Positions 17,751 to 27,620 of a stretch of DNA of 64,000 bases are shown here, in pieces (positions within the stretch are counted from its first letter, which is position 1; each line of letters starts with the position of its first letter). A program made the translations under genes and the position numbers. Source of the DNA: Niveispirillum lacus (lineage in GTDB: Bacteria; Pseudomonadota; Alphaproteobacteria; Azospirillales; Azospirillaceae); NCBI RefSeq assembly GCF_002251795.1, contig NZ_NOXU01000032.1:62001-126000 (forward strand), in the 5' to 3' direction. The notes under the pieces are model-generated. The model saw only the letters and a program-made list of their open reading frames with translations, had not been told where the DNA came from and did no database searches.

Positions 17751-17846
17751 GGAATGATGATTTACCGCTGCCGCCGCACCGTTGGAACAGCGGCCAACGA
17801 CCCGGAGAGCCTGTTCCCGATGGCCGGCAACAGCCGCACGCCGGTA

Positions 17847-19739
17847 TCAGGGCATCTTCATGCCCGTACCCAGGAAGTAGCTGGTGTGCGGTGGCTGGTT
17901 ATAGGCGACGTTCTGCCACGCCACACCCAGCCGATAGACCGGGTCCTGCATCAGGGTTACCAGACGGTATGCGGTGGGAAATGGCGTGGTGTAGATGCGC
18001 AGGGACCGGTTATCCTTGGTCCGCCAGATCACCTCTTCCCGCCAGTCGCCGATGATATCGGCGGACAGGGCGGGTGTCGCCTTGGTGCCGTTGTTGGACG
18101 ACACATCGGGCGGGGACAGCAGGGGAACCGCCTCTCCCTTCTTCCAGTCCCATTTCAGGACCTGTTCCTTGTCCAGCAGTTCGCGTGACAGGTCGCCATC
18201 CCACCAAAGGCCGAAATTCACCTGACGCGGTCGGGTGGCGGCGATCATGGTGCCTTGTGCGCTGTAGAGATTGGGACTGTTGCTGGCCCAGGCCTCTGCC
18301 CCCGGCGAACGCGGGTCGATATCCAGGGCGACACCCCGGCCCGTATCCTTGTCGGTGGGGGTGGACCACAGCACCTTGCCGGTGGCCGCGTCCAGCATGG
18401 CAGCACCGATGCCGCCATTGCGCGACGGCACCTCATGCACGCCAAACTTCTCCAGACCCGGACGCAGCGGGTCCAGGTCCGACACATGCATTGTATCACC
18501 ATGCAGCAAGCCAGACGACCACAGGCCCGTGCCATCATCGTCAAGCGCCATGGCGCCGTAGATGATCTCGTCCTTGCCATCGCCATCAACATCGGCGACG
18601 GAAAGCTGATGATTGCCCTGCCCAGCATAGGCGTCGTTGCCCGGTGTGGCGCTGTCAAATTGCCAGCGCGGGGTCAGTTTGCCATCGCGCCAGTCCCAGG
18701 CCCCGATGGCTGTGCGCGTATAGTACCCCCGTGCCATCACCATACTGGGCAGTTTCCCGTCCAGATAGGCAACACCGGCCAGGAACCGGTCGGAACGGTT
18801 GGCATAACCATCGCCCCAGATCGCCTGCATCTGGTCGGGTGTGGGGTCGTTGGTGTCGGGATGGCGGGCGGGCCAGTATGGCGCGCTGGCCAGGGCCTTG
18901 CCGGTCCGACCGTCAAAAACGGTCAGATATTCCGGCCCTTTCATGATGCGACCTTGCACACGGGCCACCTTGCGCCCGTCGGGCGTGGTGGTGGCGCCGG
19001 TACGGTCGGCCTGTGGCACTTCCCCGTCATGCGATCGCCAATCGGCCTTGGCGTCCCCCAGCACAGTACCCGTTCCATCCACCGTGCCATCGCTGGTGCG
19101 AACGGCCAGTTCTGCCTGGCCATCGCCGTCAAAATCCATCACCAGGAACTGGGTATAGTGGGCGCCAGCCCGGATGTTGTGGCCAAGGTCGATACGCCAC
19201 AGCCGGGTGCCGTCCAGCCGATAGGCATCCAGGATCACTGACCCCGTGTAGCCGCCAAAGGCATTATCCTTGGCGTTGCTGGGGTCCCATTTCAGAATGA
19301 TCTCATATTGCCCGTCGCCATCCAGGTCACCGACGCTGGCATCGTTGGCATTGTAGCTATACGCTTCCCCCGCCGGCGTGACACCATCGGCAGGCGGCTG
19401 CAGGGGGATGGACAGGTAGCCATCGCGCCAAACGCTGGCGGTCGCACCCGCAGCCTCGCCCACGCGTCGCACCTCATACCGGCCTGTGCCATCCGCTCCT
19501 TTATCCAGAAAACTGGTGGCCTGGGTCAGCGGCGTGGCGTTCAGCTTGCGACCGTCACGGTAAAGGTCAAACCCAGCTCCCGCCGGATCGCTGTCCAGCA
19601 AACGCCACCCCACCAGCACCCCGCCCTCGGCTGTCACGGCCACCAGACCACGATCCAGCTTTTCCATCGGCCGTGCCGTCACCGGCATCGCGGCAATCCC
19701 GCACAACAAAGCGGCTGTCAGCCATTTCCGGGTCGCCAA
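17847..19739 (-). CDS. PL11 rhamnogalacturonan endolyase (YesW type)
   Basis: A 630-residue secreted lyase of the eight-bladed beta-propeller family PL11, which cuts the rhamnose-galacturonate bond by beta-elimination. After a signal peptide (LTAALLCGIAAMPVTA) it reads MEKLDRGLVAVTAEGGVLVGWRLL, the standard PL11 opening, then YSYNANDASVGDLDGDGQYEIILKWDPSN and further DxDGDG calcium loops (VMDFDGDGQAELAV, SVADVDGDGKDEIIYGAM), and ends with HTSYFLGTGM as family members do. The best start is a TTG at 19739, with a GGGAGG ribosome site 5 bases ahead; no ATG is available before the signal peptide. It is convergent with the receptor and divergent from the PL26-like gene, and the two lyases make endo and exo activities available together. 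Confidence 0.93.
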   Translation of the reverse strand: MATRKWLTAALLCGIAAMPVTARPMEKLDRGLVAVTAEGGVLVGWRLLDSDPAGAGFDLYRDGRKLNATPLTQATSFLDKGADGTGRYEVRRVGEAAGATASVWRDGYLSIPLQPPADGVTPAGEAYSYNANDASVGDLDGDGQYEIILKWDPSNAKDNAFGGYTGSVILDAYRLDGTRLWRIDLGHNIRAGAHYTQFLVMDFDGDGQAELAVRTSDGTVDGTGTVLGDAKADWRSHDGEVPQADRTGATTTPDGRKVARVQGRIMKGPEYLTVFDGRTGKALASAPYWPARHPDTNDPTPDQMQAIWGDGYANRSDRFLAGVAYLDGKLPSMVMARGYYTRTAIGAWDWRDGKLTPRWQFDSATPGNDAYAGQGNHQLSVADVDGDGKDEIIYGAMALDDDGTGLWSSGLLHGDTMHVSDLDPLRPGLEKFGVHEVPSRNGGIGAAMLDAATGKVLWSTPTDKDTGRGVALDIDPRSPGAEAWASNSPNLYSAQGTMIAATRPRQVNFGLWWDGDLSRELLDKEQVLKWDWKKGEAVPLLSPPDVSSNNGTKATPALSADIIGDWREEVIWRTKDNRSLRIYTTPFPTAYRLVTLMQDPVYRLGVAWQNVAYNQPPHTSYFLGTGMKMP

Positions 19740-19818
19740 TCTTTCCTCCCTGAACAGGTTTTCCAGAGCTTAGTCTGATCCAGATGACATTTGAATTCCA
19801 ATATTAAGGATGATGTAT

Positions 19819-19827
19819 CATATTGTG
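19819..19827 (+). promoter_or_regulatory. CATATTGTG element upstream of the PL26-like gene
   Basis: The same 9-base sequence found at 14142-14150, and inverted at 14055-14063, in the main divergent promoter. It sits in an AT-rich stretch 28 bases before the PL26-like start and 80 bases upstream of the PL11 start, where a regulator could control both. Confidence 0.4.
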
Positions 19828-19854
19828 GTAAATTTTAATATCAGGAAGGAAACA

Positions 19855-22536
19855 ATGATGGGCGTGCCTGGCTTCAACCGGCGGCAATTCATGCAGGCGA
19901 CGGCACTGACGGCCTTGGCAACAGGGGCGGCGGGTGGGTCCGTGCAGGCCAAGCCGTCGGCCCCAGATACGCCTATCGGCTGGATCGACGGTACAGCACC
20001 GGCCCGCCATCTGGGTCAGACGTGGGGGGTGCCCTGGCCACAGGGCCTTTACAGGCCGGCACAGCGTTTCCGCCTGACCGACGGATCGGGCGTGGCAGTG
20101 CCGGTACAGTCCTGGCCGCTGGCCACCTGGCCTGACGGCTCACTGAAATGGTCAGCGCACAGTATCGCGGCTGGGGCGGGTCCGTCCGGCCTGACCCTGT
20201 CGGCCGGCAAGGCGGCGGCACCAGCAGAACCGGTGAAGGTGACCGAAGGGGCCGAGGCCATCACCATCAGCACCGGTCCTCGGCAATGGCGCATCCCGGT
20301 GCGCGGTGACCGGTTGATCGACAGCGCCACCGTCAATGGTCAGACGATCCTGCGGGATCTGCGCCTTGTGTGTCTATCGCAGGACCAGTCCGACCTGACG
20401 GAGGCACAGACGGTCAGCCAGCGTCGGTCCATCGGGACCGTCACGGCCATAACGGTGGAACAGCGCGGGCCTGTGCGGGCCGTGGTGAAGCTGGAAGGCA
20501 GCCACGAAGACGGGGAACGTTCCTGGCTGCCCTTTACCGTCCGGCTTTACTTTTATGCCGGGGCGGAGTCCGTCCGTATCGTGCATTCGTTCATTTTTGA
20601 CGGGGATGAAAAGAAGGATTTCATTCGCGGTCTGGGCGTCACCGCGTCGGTTGCCATGTCCGACGCGCCGCACGACCGTCATGTGCGGTTCACCGGCGAG
20701 GGTGACGGGCTGTGGGCCGAGGCTATCCGCCCCCTGACCGGCCTGCGCCGTGACCCTGGCAAGGATTATCGACAGGCGCAGATTGATGGACGCGCCATCC
20801 CGCCCCTGTCCGGCATGGCAGAGACGGTGTCAAAGCGGCTGGACCTGATCCCGACCTGGGGTGACTTTACCTTATCGCAGGCCAATGCGGACGGCTTTGC
20901 CATCCGCAAACGCACCAAGCCCGGCCATGGCTGGATCGACGCACAGTCGGGCCGCCGTGCGGGCGGACTGGCCTATATTGGCGGAGCGGCGGGGGGTGCA
21001 GCCGTGGCCATGGCCGATTTCTGGAAACGCCATCCCGCCCGGCTGGATGTGCGTAACGCAGCCACGGAAACAGCGGAACTGACCGCCTGGCTCTGGTCAC
21101 CCGATGCGCCCGCCATGGACCTGCGTTTCTATCATGATGGGTTGGGCATCAAGACCCATGCACAGGAACGCGAAGCCCTGGAAATCACATATGAGGATTA
21201 TGAGGAAGGCTGGGGGCGGCCCTATGGAATTGCCCGCACCACCGAACTGCACCTCTGGTCCCTGCCCGCGACGCCATCGCGTGACTGGTTCACGCACGTG
21301 GCCGGCATTCTGAACGCCCCACCGCGCCTGATGGCACCGCCCGCCCGGCTGCGCGCTGTCCCGATCTTTGGCGACTGGGATCTGGTCAGCCGTCTTACGC
21401 CTGCCCGCACACGGATTGAAGATCAGGCCGATTTCCTGCTGGCGCTATACCGTGATCAGGTGGAACAGCGCCGCTGGTATGGGTTCTGGCACTATGGCGA
21501 TGTCATGCATTCTTATGACAGCGACCGGCATGAATGGCGCTATGACATTGGCGGTTATGCCTGGGCCAATTCTGAACTCTCCCCCGATCTCTGGCTCTGG
21601 TACAGTTTCCTGCGCACGGGCCGCGCCGACATTTTCCGTCTGGCAGAGGCGATGACACGCCACACGGGCGAGGTTGATGTCTGCCATATCGGCCCGTTTA
21701 AAGGGTTCGGCACCCGCCACGGGGTCCAGCATTGGGCCGACAGTTCCAAACAGCCGCGGGTATCGAATGCCGCCTATCGCCGCATTTATTATTATCTCAC
21801 CGCCGATGAACGGGTGGGCGACCTGATGCGCGATCTGGTGGACAGCGACCAGACATTGGCCAGGGTCGATATCAGCCGCAAGCTGCCCAATCCCACGCCA
21901 CCCGGTGTGATTGAGGCCGGGTTCGGCACCACCTGGTCCTCCTTGGTCGCCGCTTGGCTGACCGAATGGGAGCGGACCGGCGATAAACGGTGGCGCGACC
22001 GTATCGTCAATGGCATGCGCAGTATCGCGGCGCTGCAGCATCGTTGGCTGGCCGGCGGCGCCCCCTACGACCTGGAAACAGGCAAATTCTCCGGACCCGG
22101 CGACAGGATCGGCATCTCCCACCTGTCTGCCGTGTTCGGCGCCGTCGAGATCCATGCTGAGTTGCTGGCCCTGCTGGATGTGCCTGACTATCGGGCTGCG
22201 TGGCTGGAATATTGTACCTTCTATAATGCGCCGGCAGCGGAGTTCCGGGCACGGTTCGGGCAAGATGTGCGCGGGCGCGGCCTGCGTCTGGCCCATTCCC
22301 GACTGACCGCCTATGCCGCCCATCACCTGAACGACCCTGCCCTGGCGTCCCGCGCCTGGACAGAATTCTTCGATAAAGGTGAGCAGATTGGCGGCACCCG
22401 CACACCCATCACCGGCAATATGGTCCTGAACCCCGTGGATGAGGTGGCGGGTATGTCCACCAATGGCGTTTCGCAATGGGGACTGGCCGCCTATCAGAAC
22501 CTTGCCCTGATTGGCGATGCCTTGCCGGCGGAATAA
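19855..22536 (+). CDS. Secreted PcRGLX/YetA-like protein, probable PL26 rhamnogalacturonan exolyase
   Basis: About 893 residues, exported by a Tat signal (GFNRRQFMQATALTALATGAA). The N-terminal part (WPLATWPDGSLKWSAHS, LYFYAGAESVRIVHSFIFDGDE) resembles the RIFT-barrel domain of PcRGLX/YetA proteins. The middle and C-terminal parts (WYGFWHYGDVMHSYDSDRHEW, DIGGYAWANSELSPDLWLWY, VDVCHIGPFKGFGTRHGVQHW) resemble the helical barrel and sandwich of the same family, whose fungal member is a rhamnogalacturonan exolyase. The start at 19855 follows an AGGAAGGAAA ribosome site. Exolytic release of unsaturated disaccharide for the GH105 enzyme is inferred from family and neighbours; I cannot confirm the catalytic residues by eye. 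Confidence 0.82.
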   Translation: MMGVPGFNRRQFMQATALTALATGAAGGSVQAKPSAPDTPIGWIDGTAPARHLGQTWGVPWPQGLYRPAQRFRLTDGSGVAVPVQSWPLATWPDGSLKWSAHSIAAGAGPSGLTLSAGKAAAPAEPVKVTEGAEAITISTGPRQWRIPVRGDRLIDSATVNGQTILRDLRLVCLSQDQSDLTEAQTVSQRRSIGTVTAITVEQRGPVRAVVKLEGSHEDGERSWLPFTVRLYFYAGAESVRIVHSFIFDGDEKKDFIRGLGVTASVAMSDAPHDRHVRFTGEGDGLWAEAIRPLTGLRRDPGKDYRQAQIDGRAIPPLSGMAETVSKRLDLIPTWGDFTLSQANADGFAIRKRTKPGHGWIDAQSGRRAGGLAYIGGAAGGAAVAMADFWKRHPARLDVRNAATETAELTAWLWSPDAPAMDLRFYHDGLGIKTHAQEREALEITYEDYEEGWGRPYGIARTTELHLWSLPATPSRDWFTHVAGILNAPPRLMAPPARLRAVPIFGDWDLVSRLTPARTRIEDQADFLLALYRDQVEQRRWYGFWHYGDVMHSYDSDRHEWRYDIGGYAWANSELSPDLWLWYSFLRTGRADIFRLAEAMTRHTGEVDVCHIGPFKGFGTRHGVQHWADSSKQPRVSNAAYRRIYYYLTADERVGDLMRDLVDSDQTLARVDISRKLPNPTPPGVIEAGFGTTWSSLVAAWLTEWERTGDKRWRDRIVNGMRSIAALQHRWLAGGAPYDLETGKFSGPGDRIGISHLSAVFGAVEIHAELLALLDVPDYRAAWLEYCTFYNAPAAEFRARFGQDVRGRGLRLAHSRLTAYAAHHLNDPALASRAWTEFFDKGEQIGGTRTPITGNMVLNPVDEVAGMSTNGVSQWGLAAYQNLALIGDALPAE

Positions 22537-22545
22537 ACCAACCAC

Positions 22546-22584
22546 CAGCGCCGTTGGCCCGGCCCTGCCCGGCCAACGGCGCTG
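22546..22584. terminator. Long hairpin between convergent genes
   Basis: A 14-base perfect stem, 22546-22559 with 22571-22584 (CAGCGCCGTTGGCC arms), separates the PL26-like gene from the convergent small gene. There is no T-run on either side, so it is a probable bidirectional or Rho-assisted stop rather than a classic terminator. Confidence 0.55.
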
Positions 22585-22595
22585 TGATGGCGCTG

Positions 22596-23111
22596 TCACG
22601 CCGCGCGCTCGAACAGCATCACCCAGTTGGTTTCCCAGCTTTCGCCACCGTCGGCGGAAAAGGCCTGTTCCCACCGGGCCGATACGGGTGTGATCGCTGA
22701 CCAGATGAAACGGACCTTGACGCAACGGCCGTCAAATCTCTCATCAGCCAGAAAGGTGCCGACACCATCCTGGAACCCGCCCTGCATGGGCACGCCCACC
22801 GCATCGAACCGTTGGTCGAACCACCAGATATTCCAAAGGCCTGTGAGGGGGCTGAGGCGGCGCAGGGTGATGGCGCGGTAGGGGCCGGTCGGGTCCTCCA
22901 GCCTGTTGTCATCGACATTACCGCTGCCTTCCAGCAATTCCCAGGCATGGCACGACCCGGCAAATTCCAGCCATGTGTCGCAACCGACCAACCGCGCTTT
23001 CAACTTGCGGTGCCGTACATGCCAGTGACCGTTCAGAAAGGCAAAATCATGCGGGCTTCCTGCCGGGGGATTGGCTGGAACAAGGGGGGTATGGTGATCG
23101 GCGGACATCAT
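22596..23111 (-). CDS. Conserved-looking protein of unknown function (DUF1579-like)
   Basis: A 171-residue soluble protein without signal peptide. It begins with HDFAFLNGHWHVRHRKLKARLVGCDTWLEF and continues with PYRAITLRRLSPLTGLWNIWWFD and FIWSAITPVSARWEQAFSADGGESWETNWVM. The arrangement of a FLxGxWxVxHRKL opening, a description of treated material and a WETNWxM end resembles lipocalin-like DUF1579 proteins. No catalytic motif is evident. It is convergent with the PL26-like gene and divergent from the flavin reductase, so its context says little. Start supported by GGAG ahead of tandem ATG codons. Confidence 0.7.
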   Translation of the reverse strand: MMSADHHTPLVPANPPAGSPHDFAFLNGHWHVRHRKLKARLVGCDTWLEFAGSCHAWELLEGSGNVDDNRLEDPTGPYRAITLRRLSPLTGLWNIWWFDQRFDAVGVPMQGGFQDGVGTFLADERFDGRCVKVRFIWSAITPVSARWEQAFSADGGESWETNWVMLFERAA

Positions 23112-23285
23112 GGCTGCTCCATCGCTGAGGGACAGCGCCTGTTGTAAGGCCCCTTACCTGACATCTGTTGTCAGGTATTTTTGTCCCCGCGTGAGAGCCT
23201 TTACTGGGTTGCGCGACCACCCACTTGCTGCTCCCGGCGCCCCACCCCTAACTGAAGCAGGAATTCCGCAACCAAGGACCGTCCC

Positions 23286-23915
23286 ATGCGCTTTGACCTG
23301 CGCGACCTGCCGACCGCCACGCGGTACAAGATCATGACCGCCACCATCACCCCGCGTCCTATCGCCTGGGTGACCAGTGTTTCGGCTGATGGGGTGCGCA
23401 ATGCCGCCCCCTTCAGTTTCTTTAACATGGTCGGCGATGATCCGCCGCTGCTGGCCCTGGGCATCATGCACCGGCCGGATGGACGGCTGAAAGACACCAC
23501 GTCCAATATCCTGGCGACCGGCGAATTCGCCGTGAATCTGGTATCGGAGGAGGATGCGCAGCGCATGAACCGCTGTTCCGCCGACGCCCCACCGGAGGTG
23601 GATGAATTGGCCTATGCCGGTATCGATACCGTTCCCGCCAGCCTGATCCGTGCCCCGCTGATCGCCAGTGCCCCCGCCAGTTTTGAATGTCGCCGCCATA
23701 CGGTGATTGAAACAGGGCCAAAACAGACCTTGATCCTGGGGGAGGTGCTGGCCGCCCACATCGCCGACCGGTTCATCCTGGATGCTGCCAATCACCATAT
23801 CGACACGCCAGCGATGAAACTGATCGGCCGGACCCATGGGCGGGGTTGGTATGTGCGCAACGGGGAGACATTGCAGATGGATCGCCCGCCCTATGATCCG
23901 GACTGGCGCCCGTGA
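23286..23915 (+). CDS. Flavin reductase-like FMN-binding split-barrel protein (flavoredoxin type)
   Basis: A 209-residue protein with the flavin reductase-like split barrel: YKIMTATITPRPIAWVTSVSADGVRNAAPFSFFNMVGDDPPLLALG is the FMN-phosphate and isoalloxazine binding region, followed by DTTSNILATGEFAVNLVSEEDA. Proteins of this type bind FMN and pass electrons to partner oxygenases, or act as flavoredoxins; the partner here is unknown. No signal peptide. An AAGGA ribosome site precedes the ATG. The next gene on the same strand, a methyltransferase, starts about 60 bases on, so they may be co-transcribed. Confidence 0.88.
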   Translation: MRFDLRDLPTATRYKIMTATITPRPIAWVTSVSADGVRNAAPFSFFNMVGDDPPLLALGIMHRPDGRLKDTTSNILATGEFAVNLVSEEDAQRMNRCSADAPPEVDELAYAGIDTVPASLIRAPLIASAPASFECRRHTVIETGPKQTLILGEVLAAHIADRFILDAANHHIDTPAMKLIGRTHGRGWYVRNGETLQMDRPPYDPDWRP

Positions 23916-23973
23916 TTAGCACTGGTCGCCGCACCAGCGTGGCCGGTACATTGCCGGCCCTGTTCCGTCTTTG

Positions 23974-25179
23974 ATGATTGTTGCCATGGCCAGCCCCCTC
24001 GCCCCTGCCCTTGCAGAACTCCGTGCGCTGCTGCTGGACGGGGACAGGCTGGTGCGTGCGGTGGCCAGCGGACGCATGCGCAACATGGCGCCCCCCTGGC
24101 GCCGGGTCGAACTGCGTCCTGTGGCGCTGAAGGCGGGTCCGCATCTGCAGACCGTGGCGTATGACGACCGTCAGGCCCATACAAGCAACGCCGCCTTCGG
24201 CCCCGCCGCCGAAAAGGCCGTCGATGATCTGCTGGCCCTTGGCATGGGCAATTGGCATGTGGAAACGCTCGGTACCACCATGCAGGTGCGCATCACAAAG
24301 AAGGGTGAAGCCATGGTCAGCCGCACAGCCGCCGCCGCGCCTAATGAACGCACCCTGGACCATGACCGGGCCAAGCAACGCCTGCTGGACCCCGCAGACC
24401 CGTTCTGGCGCGCCGTCGGCATCGCCGATGCTGAAGGCCGGATCAAACCCACCCGTCAGGATAAGTACCGCCAGGTGGAGGAATTTATCCGCGCCCTGGA
24501 CGCCGTGCTGAAGGGCGCGGTGTTTCCCGGCGACCGGCCGCTTCGCGTGGTGGACCTTGGCTGTGGCAATGCCTATCTGACCTTCGCCGCATACCGTTTC
24601 CTGTCCCATGTTCGCGGACTGGATGTGGATTTCACCGGTGTCGATACCAAACGCCAGGCGCGCGAACGCAACAGCGAACTGGCCACTGGCCTGGGCTGGA
24701 ACGGGCTGCATTTCATCGAAGGCACGATTGCCGACGCGCCCGTCGACGGGGCCGATATCGTGCTGGCCCTGCATGCCTGCGACACGGCAACCGATGATGC
24801 CCTGGCCCGTGCGGTCGCCTGGGGGGCGAAATATGTGCTGGCAGCGCCCTGCTGCCACCATGATCTGCAAAAGCAGCTACGCGGGGGGGAAGCACCAGCC
24901 GCTTACGGCCTGCTGACCCGCCACGGTATCCTGCGTGAACGGTTCGCCGACATGCTGACCGATGCCCTGCGCGCCAGCCTGATGCGGCAGGCAGGATACA
25001 GGACAGAGATCATCGAATTCGTGCCGTCCGAACATACGCCCCGCAATACATTGCTGCGGGCCGTACGGACGGGGGTAAAGCCGGACGCCGCCGCATTGAC
25101 GGAGTACCAGACCCTGGTGAAGGAATGGTCGGTGACGCCGAAACTGTCGACCTTGCTGGCGGCCGACGCCGGGTTCTGA
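23974..25179 (+). CDS. SAM-dependent methyltransferase, METTL25/GSTCD-like
   Basis: About 401 residues. The N-terminal 150 residues are family-specific without a recognised fold. A class I methyltransferase domain follows: VVDLGCGNAYLTFAAYRFL is the SAM-binding motif I, VDFTGVDTKRQARER motif II, DIVLALHACDTATDDALARA motif IV, and VLAAPCCHHDLQKQL the Pro-Cys-Cys-His block of the METTL25/GSTCD group. The substrate is unknown, although relatives are suspected RNA or protein methylases. Start is uncertain between ATG codons at 23974 and 23986, neither with a clear ribosome site. It is convergent with hppA, with a terminator between. Confidence 0.82.
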   Translation: MIVAMASPLAPALAELRALLLDGDRLVRAVASGRMRNMAPPWRRVELRPVALKAGPHLQTVAYDDRQAHTSNAAFGPAAEKAVDDLLALGMGNWHVETLGTTMQVRITKKGEAMVSRTAAAAPNERTLDHDRAKQRLLDPADPFWRAVGIADAEGRIKPTRQDKYRQVEEFIRALDAVLKGAVFPGDRPLRVVDLGCGNAYLTFAAYRFLSHVRGLDVDFTGVDTKRQARERNSELATGLGWNGLHFIEGTIADAPVDGADIVLALHACDTATDDALARAVAWGAKYVLAAPCCHHDLQKQLRGGEAPAAYGLLTRHGILRERFADMLTDALRASLMRQAGYRTEIIEFVPSEHTPRNTLLRAVRTGVKPDAAALTEYQTLVKEWSVTPKLSTLLAADAGF

Positions 25180-25181
25180 CC

Positions 25182-25213
25182 CTAAAAAACCCCGGTCCGT
25201 TGCCGGACCGGGG
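25182..25213 (-). terminator. Intrinsic terminator after hppA
   Basis: On the minus strand CCCCGGTCCG (25213-25204) pairs with CGGACCGGGG (25199-25190) over a 4-base loop and is followed by a T-run (25189-25184). It also separates hppA from the convergent methyltransferase gene. Confidence 0.9.
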
Positions 25214-25234
25214 TCGCGCAAAAGCCTGTGGCGG

Positions 25235-27358
25235 CTAGCCGTGGGCCAGGATGGCCAGCAGCAGCAACGCCACGATGTTGGTGATCTTGATCATCGGGTT
25301 CACGGCGGGACCGGCCGTGTCCTTGTACGGGTCGCCGACAGTGTCACCGGTCACGGCCGCCTTGTGGGCGTCCGAGCCCTTGCCACCATGGTGGCCCTCT
25401 TCGATATATTTCTTGGCATTGTCCCAGGCGCCACCGCCCGACGTCATGGAAATGGCGACGAACAGGCCCGTGACGATCACGCCCAGCAGCATGGCGCCAA
25501 CGGCGCTGAACGCCGCCCCCTTGCCCGCGATGGCGGCGATCAGGAAATACAGCACCACCGGTGCCAGCACCGGCAGCAATGAGGGGATGATCATTTCCTT
25601 GATGGCCGCCTTGGTCAGCATGTCGACCGCGCGGCCATAGTCGGGCTTGGATGTGCCCGCCATGATGCCCTTATCCTCGCGGAACTGACGGCGCACCTCT
25701 TCCACCACGGAACCGGCGGCGCGGCCCACAGCGGTCATACCCATGGCACCGAACAGATAGGGCAGCAGGCCGCCCAGGATCAGGCCGACGACGACGTAGG
25801 GATTGGCGAGGCTGAAATCCACCGTCACCCCATCGAAATAGGGATATGTCGCGGCATTGGCGATGAAGAACTTCAGATCCTCGTTATAGGCCGCGAACAG
25901 AACCAGGGCCCCCAGACCGGCGGAACCAATGGCATAGCCCTTGGTCACGGCCTTGGTGGTATTGCCGACGGCGTCCAGCGCATCGGTGGTGACGCGCACA
26001 TCCTTGGGCAGGTCGGCCATTTCTGCGATGCCGCCGCCATTGTCAGTGACAGGACCATAGGCATCCAGTGCCACCACCATGCCCGCCACGGCCAGCATGC
26101 TGGTCACCGCAATGGCAATGCCGAACAGACCCGCCAGCAGGAAGCAGGCGATAATGGCCACACAGATCACCAGGGCCGGCAGGGCCGTCGATTCCATCGA
26201 CACGGCCAGACCCTGAATGACATTGGTGCCATGGCCGGTGGTGGAGGACTGCGCCACCGACTTCACGGGGCGGTAGTTGGTGCCCGTGTAATATTCAGTG
26301 ATCCAGACAATCAGGCCGGTCACGGCCAGACCGATCAGACCGCAATAAAACAGGTGCCGGCCCGTGAAGGTCACCCCATCACCGGTGGTGAATACGGTCT
26401 GGAACCCTTCGGGCAGGACATAATGGGTCACGCCGCCGATGGCGACCAGCGACAGCAGACCGCAGGCGATGAAGCCCTTATACAGCGCACCCATGATGTT
26501 GTTGGACGCACCCAGCTTTACGAAATAGGTGCCGATGATGGAGGTGATGATGCAGGCCCCGCCAATGGCCAGCGGATAAATCAACGCCGACTCCAGCACT
26601 GCCTGACCCGCAAAGAAGATGGAGGCCAGCACCATGGTGGCGACCACGGTCACGGCATAGGTCTCGAACAGGTCGGCGGCCATACCGGCGCAGTCGCCAA
26701 CATTGTCACCGACATTGTCGGCGATCACGGCGGGATTGCGCGGATCATCCTCGGGAATGCCGGCTTCGACCTTGCCCACCAGATCGGCGCCCACATCGGC
26801 GCCCTTGGTAAAGATACCGCCGCCCAGACGCGCGAAGATGGAAATCAGCGAGGCGCCAAAGCCGAGCGCCACCAGCGCGTCGATCAGTTCGCGGCCCGTC
26901 ACCCCCATCCCGGTCAACACGACATAATAGCCCGCGACCCCCAGTAGGGCCAGACCCGCCACCAGCATGCCCGTGACGGCACCAGCGCGAAAGGCCAGCG
27001 ACAGACCCTGCGCCAGCCCCTGGCGCGCGGCTTCCGCCGTGCGGACATTGGCGCGCACTGAGATATTCATGCCGATATAGCCAGCCGCCGCTGACAAAAC
27101 GGCACCGATAATGAAGCCGATGGCAACCTTGGCGCCCAACAGCACCCCGACCAGCACCGCAATCACGACTCCGACGATGCCGATGGTGGTATATTGACGG
27201 TTCAGATAGGCGCCGGCCCCGATTTGGATGGCCTGGGCGATTTCCTGCATGCGGGCATTGCCCGGACTGGCGGAGAGCACGGCACGGGCCGTTACCAGCC
27301 CATAAAGAATGGCCAGCACCCCACATGCCAGCACGAAGTACAGCACTTGCGTGGTCAT
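25235..27358 (-). CDS. hppA: Proton-pumping membrane pyrophosphatase, potassium-insensitive type
   Basis: A 707-residue integral membrane enzyme of about 16 segments that couples pyrophosphate hydrolysis to proton export. The catalytic block [22 protein letters not shown] (written in part), [18 protein letters not shown] and the second [10 protein letters not shown] region are intact. The stretch [16 protein letters not shown], around residue 465, has Lys where potassium-dependent enzymes have Ala, which is the accepted marker of the potassium-insensitive, proton-pumping subclass found in Rhodospirillum rubrum. Monocistronic: no gene on the same strand lies close by, and a clear terminator follows. 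It probably recovers energy from biosynthetic pyrophosphate. Confidence 0.96.
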   Translation of the reverse strand: MTTQVLYFVLACGVLAILYGLVTARAVLSASPGNARMQEIAQAIQIGAGAYLNRQYTTIGIVGVVIAVLVGVLLGAKVAIGFIIGAVLSAAAGYIGMNISVRANVRTAEAARQGLAQGLSLAFRAGAVTGMLVAGLALLGVAGYYVVLTGMGVTGRELIDALVALGFGASLISIFARLGGGIFTKGADVGADLVGKVEAGIPEDDPRNPAVIADNVGDNVGDCAGMAADLFETYAVTVVATMVLASIFFAGQAVLESALIYPLAIGGACIITSIIGTYFVKLGASNNIMGALYKGFIACGLLSLVAIGGVTHYVLPEGFQTVFTTGDGVTFTGRHLFYCGLIGLAVTGLIVWITEYYTGTNYRPVKSVAQSSTTGHGTNVIQGLAVSMESTALPALVICVAIIACFLLAGLFGIAIAVTSMLAVAGMVVALDAYGPVTDNGGGIAEMADLPKDVRVTTDALDAVGNTTKAVTKGYAIGSAGLGALVLFAAYNEDLKFFIANAATYPYFDGVTVDFSLANPYVVVGLILGGLLPYLFGAMGMTAVGRAAGSVVEEVRRQFREDKGIMAGTSKPDYGRAVDMLTKAAIKEMIIPSLLPVLAPVVLYFLIAAIAGKGAAFSAVGAMLLGVIVTGLFVAISMTSGGGAWDNAKKYIEEGHHGGKGSDAHKAAVTGDTVGDPYKDTAGPAVNPMIKITNIVALLLLAILAHG

Positions 27359-27620
27359 GTCGTTTCCTTACCCTGTTGAAGATGCCGCTTCTGTTTTGAT
27401 GACCGGACGGCCGGCGGCATTAGGCGGGCGCAAGCATGCCATGCGTTTTTGAATGCGGCAATACGCCACGTTATCCAAATGGATCAAGGCGTTCCGCGCG
27501 GTACGGCCGGCCCGGCCCGGTTCGCACGATGACGGGGCATATGAAAAACGCCCCCTTTTGGTGGGAAAGCATATCAATTATAAACATAAAATATATATCG
27601 GGCAGCAAGGGGGAGATCGA

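Noticed and set aside
25235-27358. Reading hppA as a sodium pump
   Set aside because: Lys in the GNTTKA motif marks the potassium-insensitive proton-pumping subclass; sodium pumps are potassium-dependent and have Ala there.
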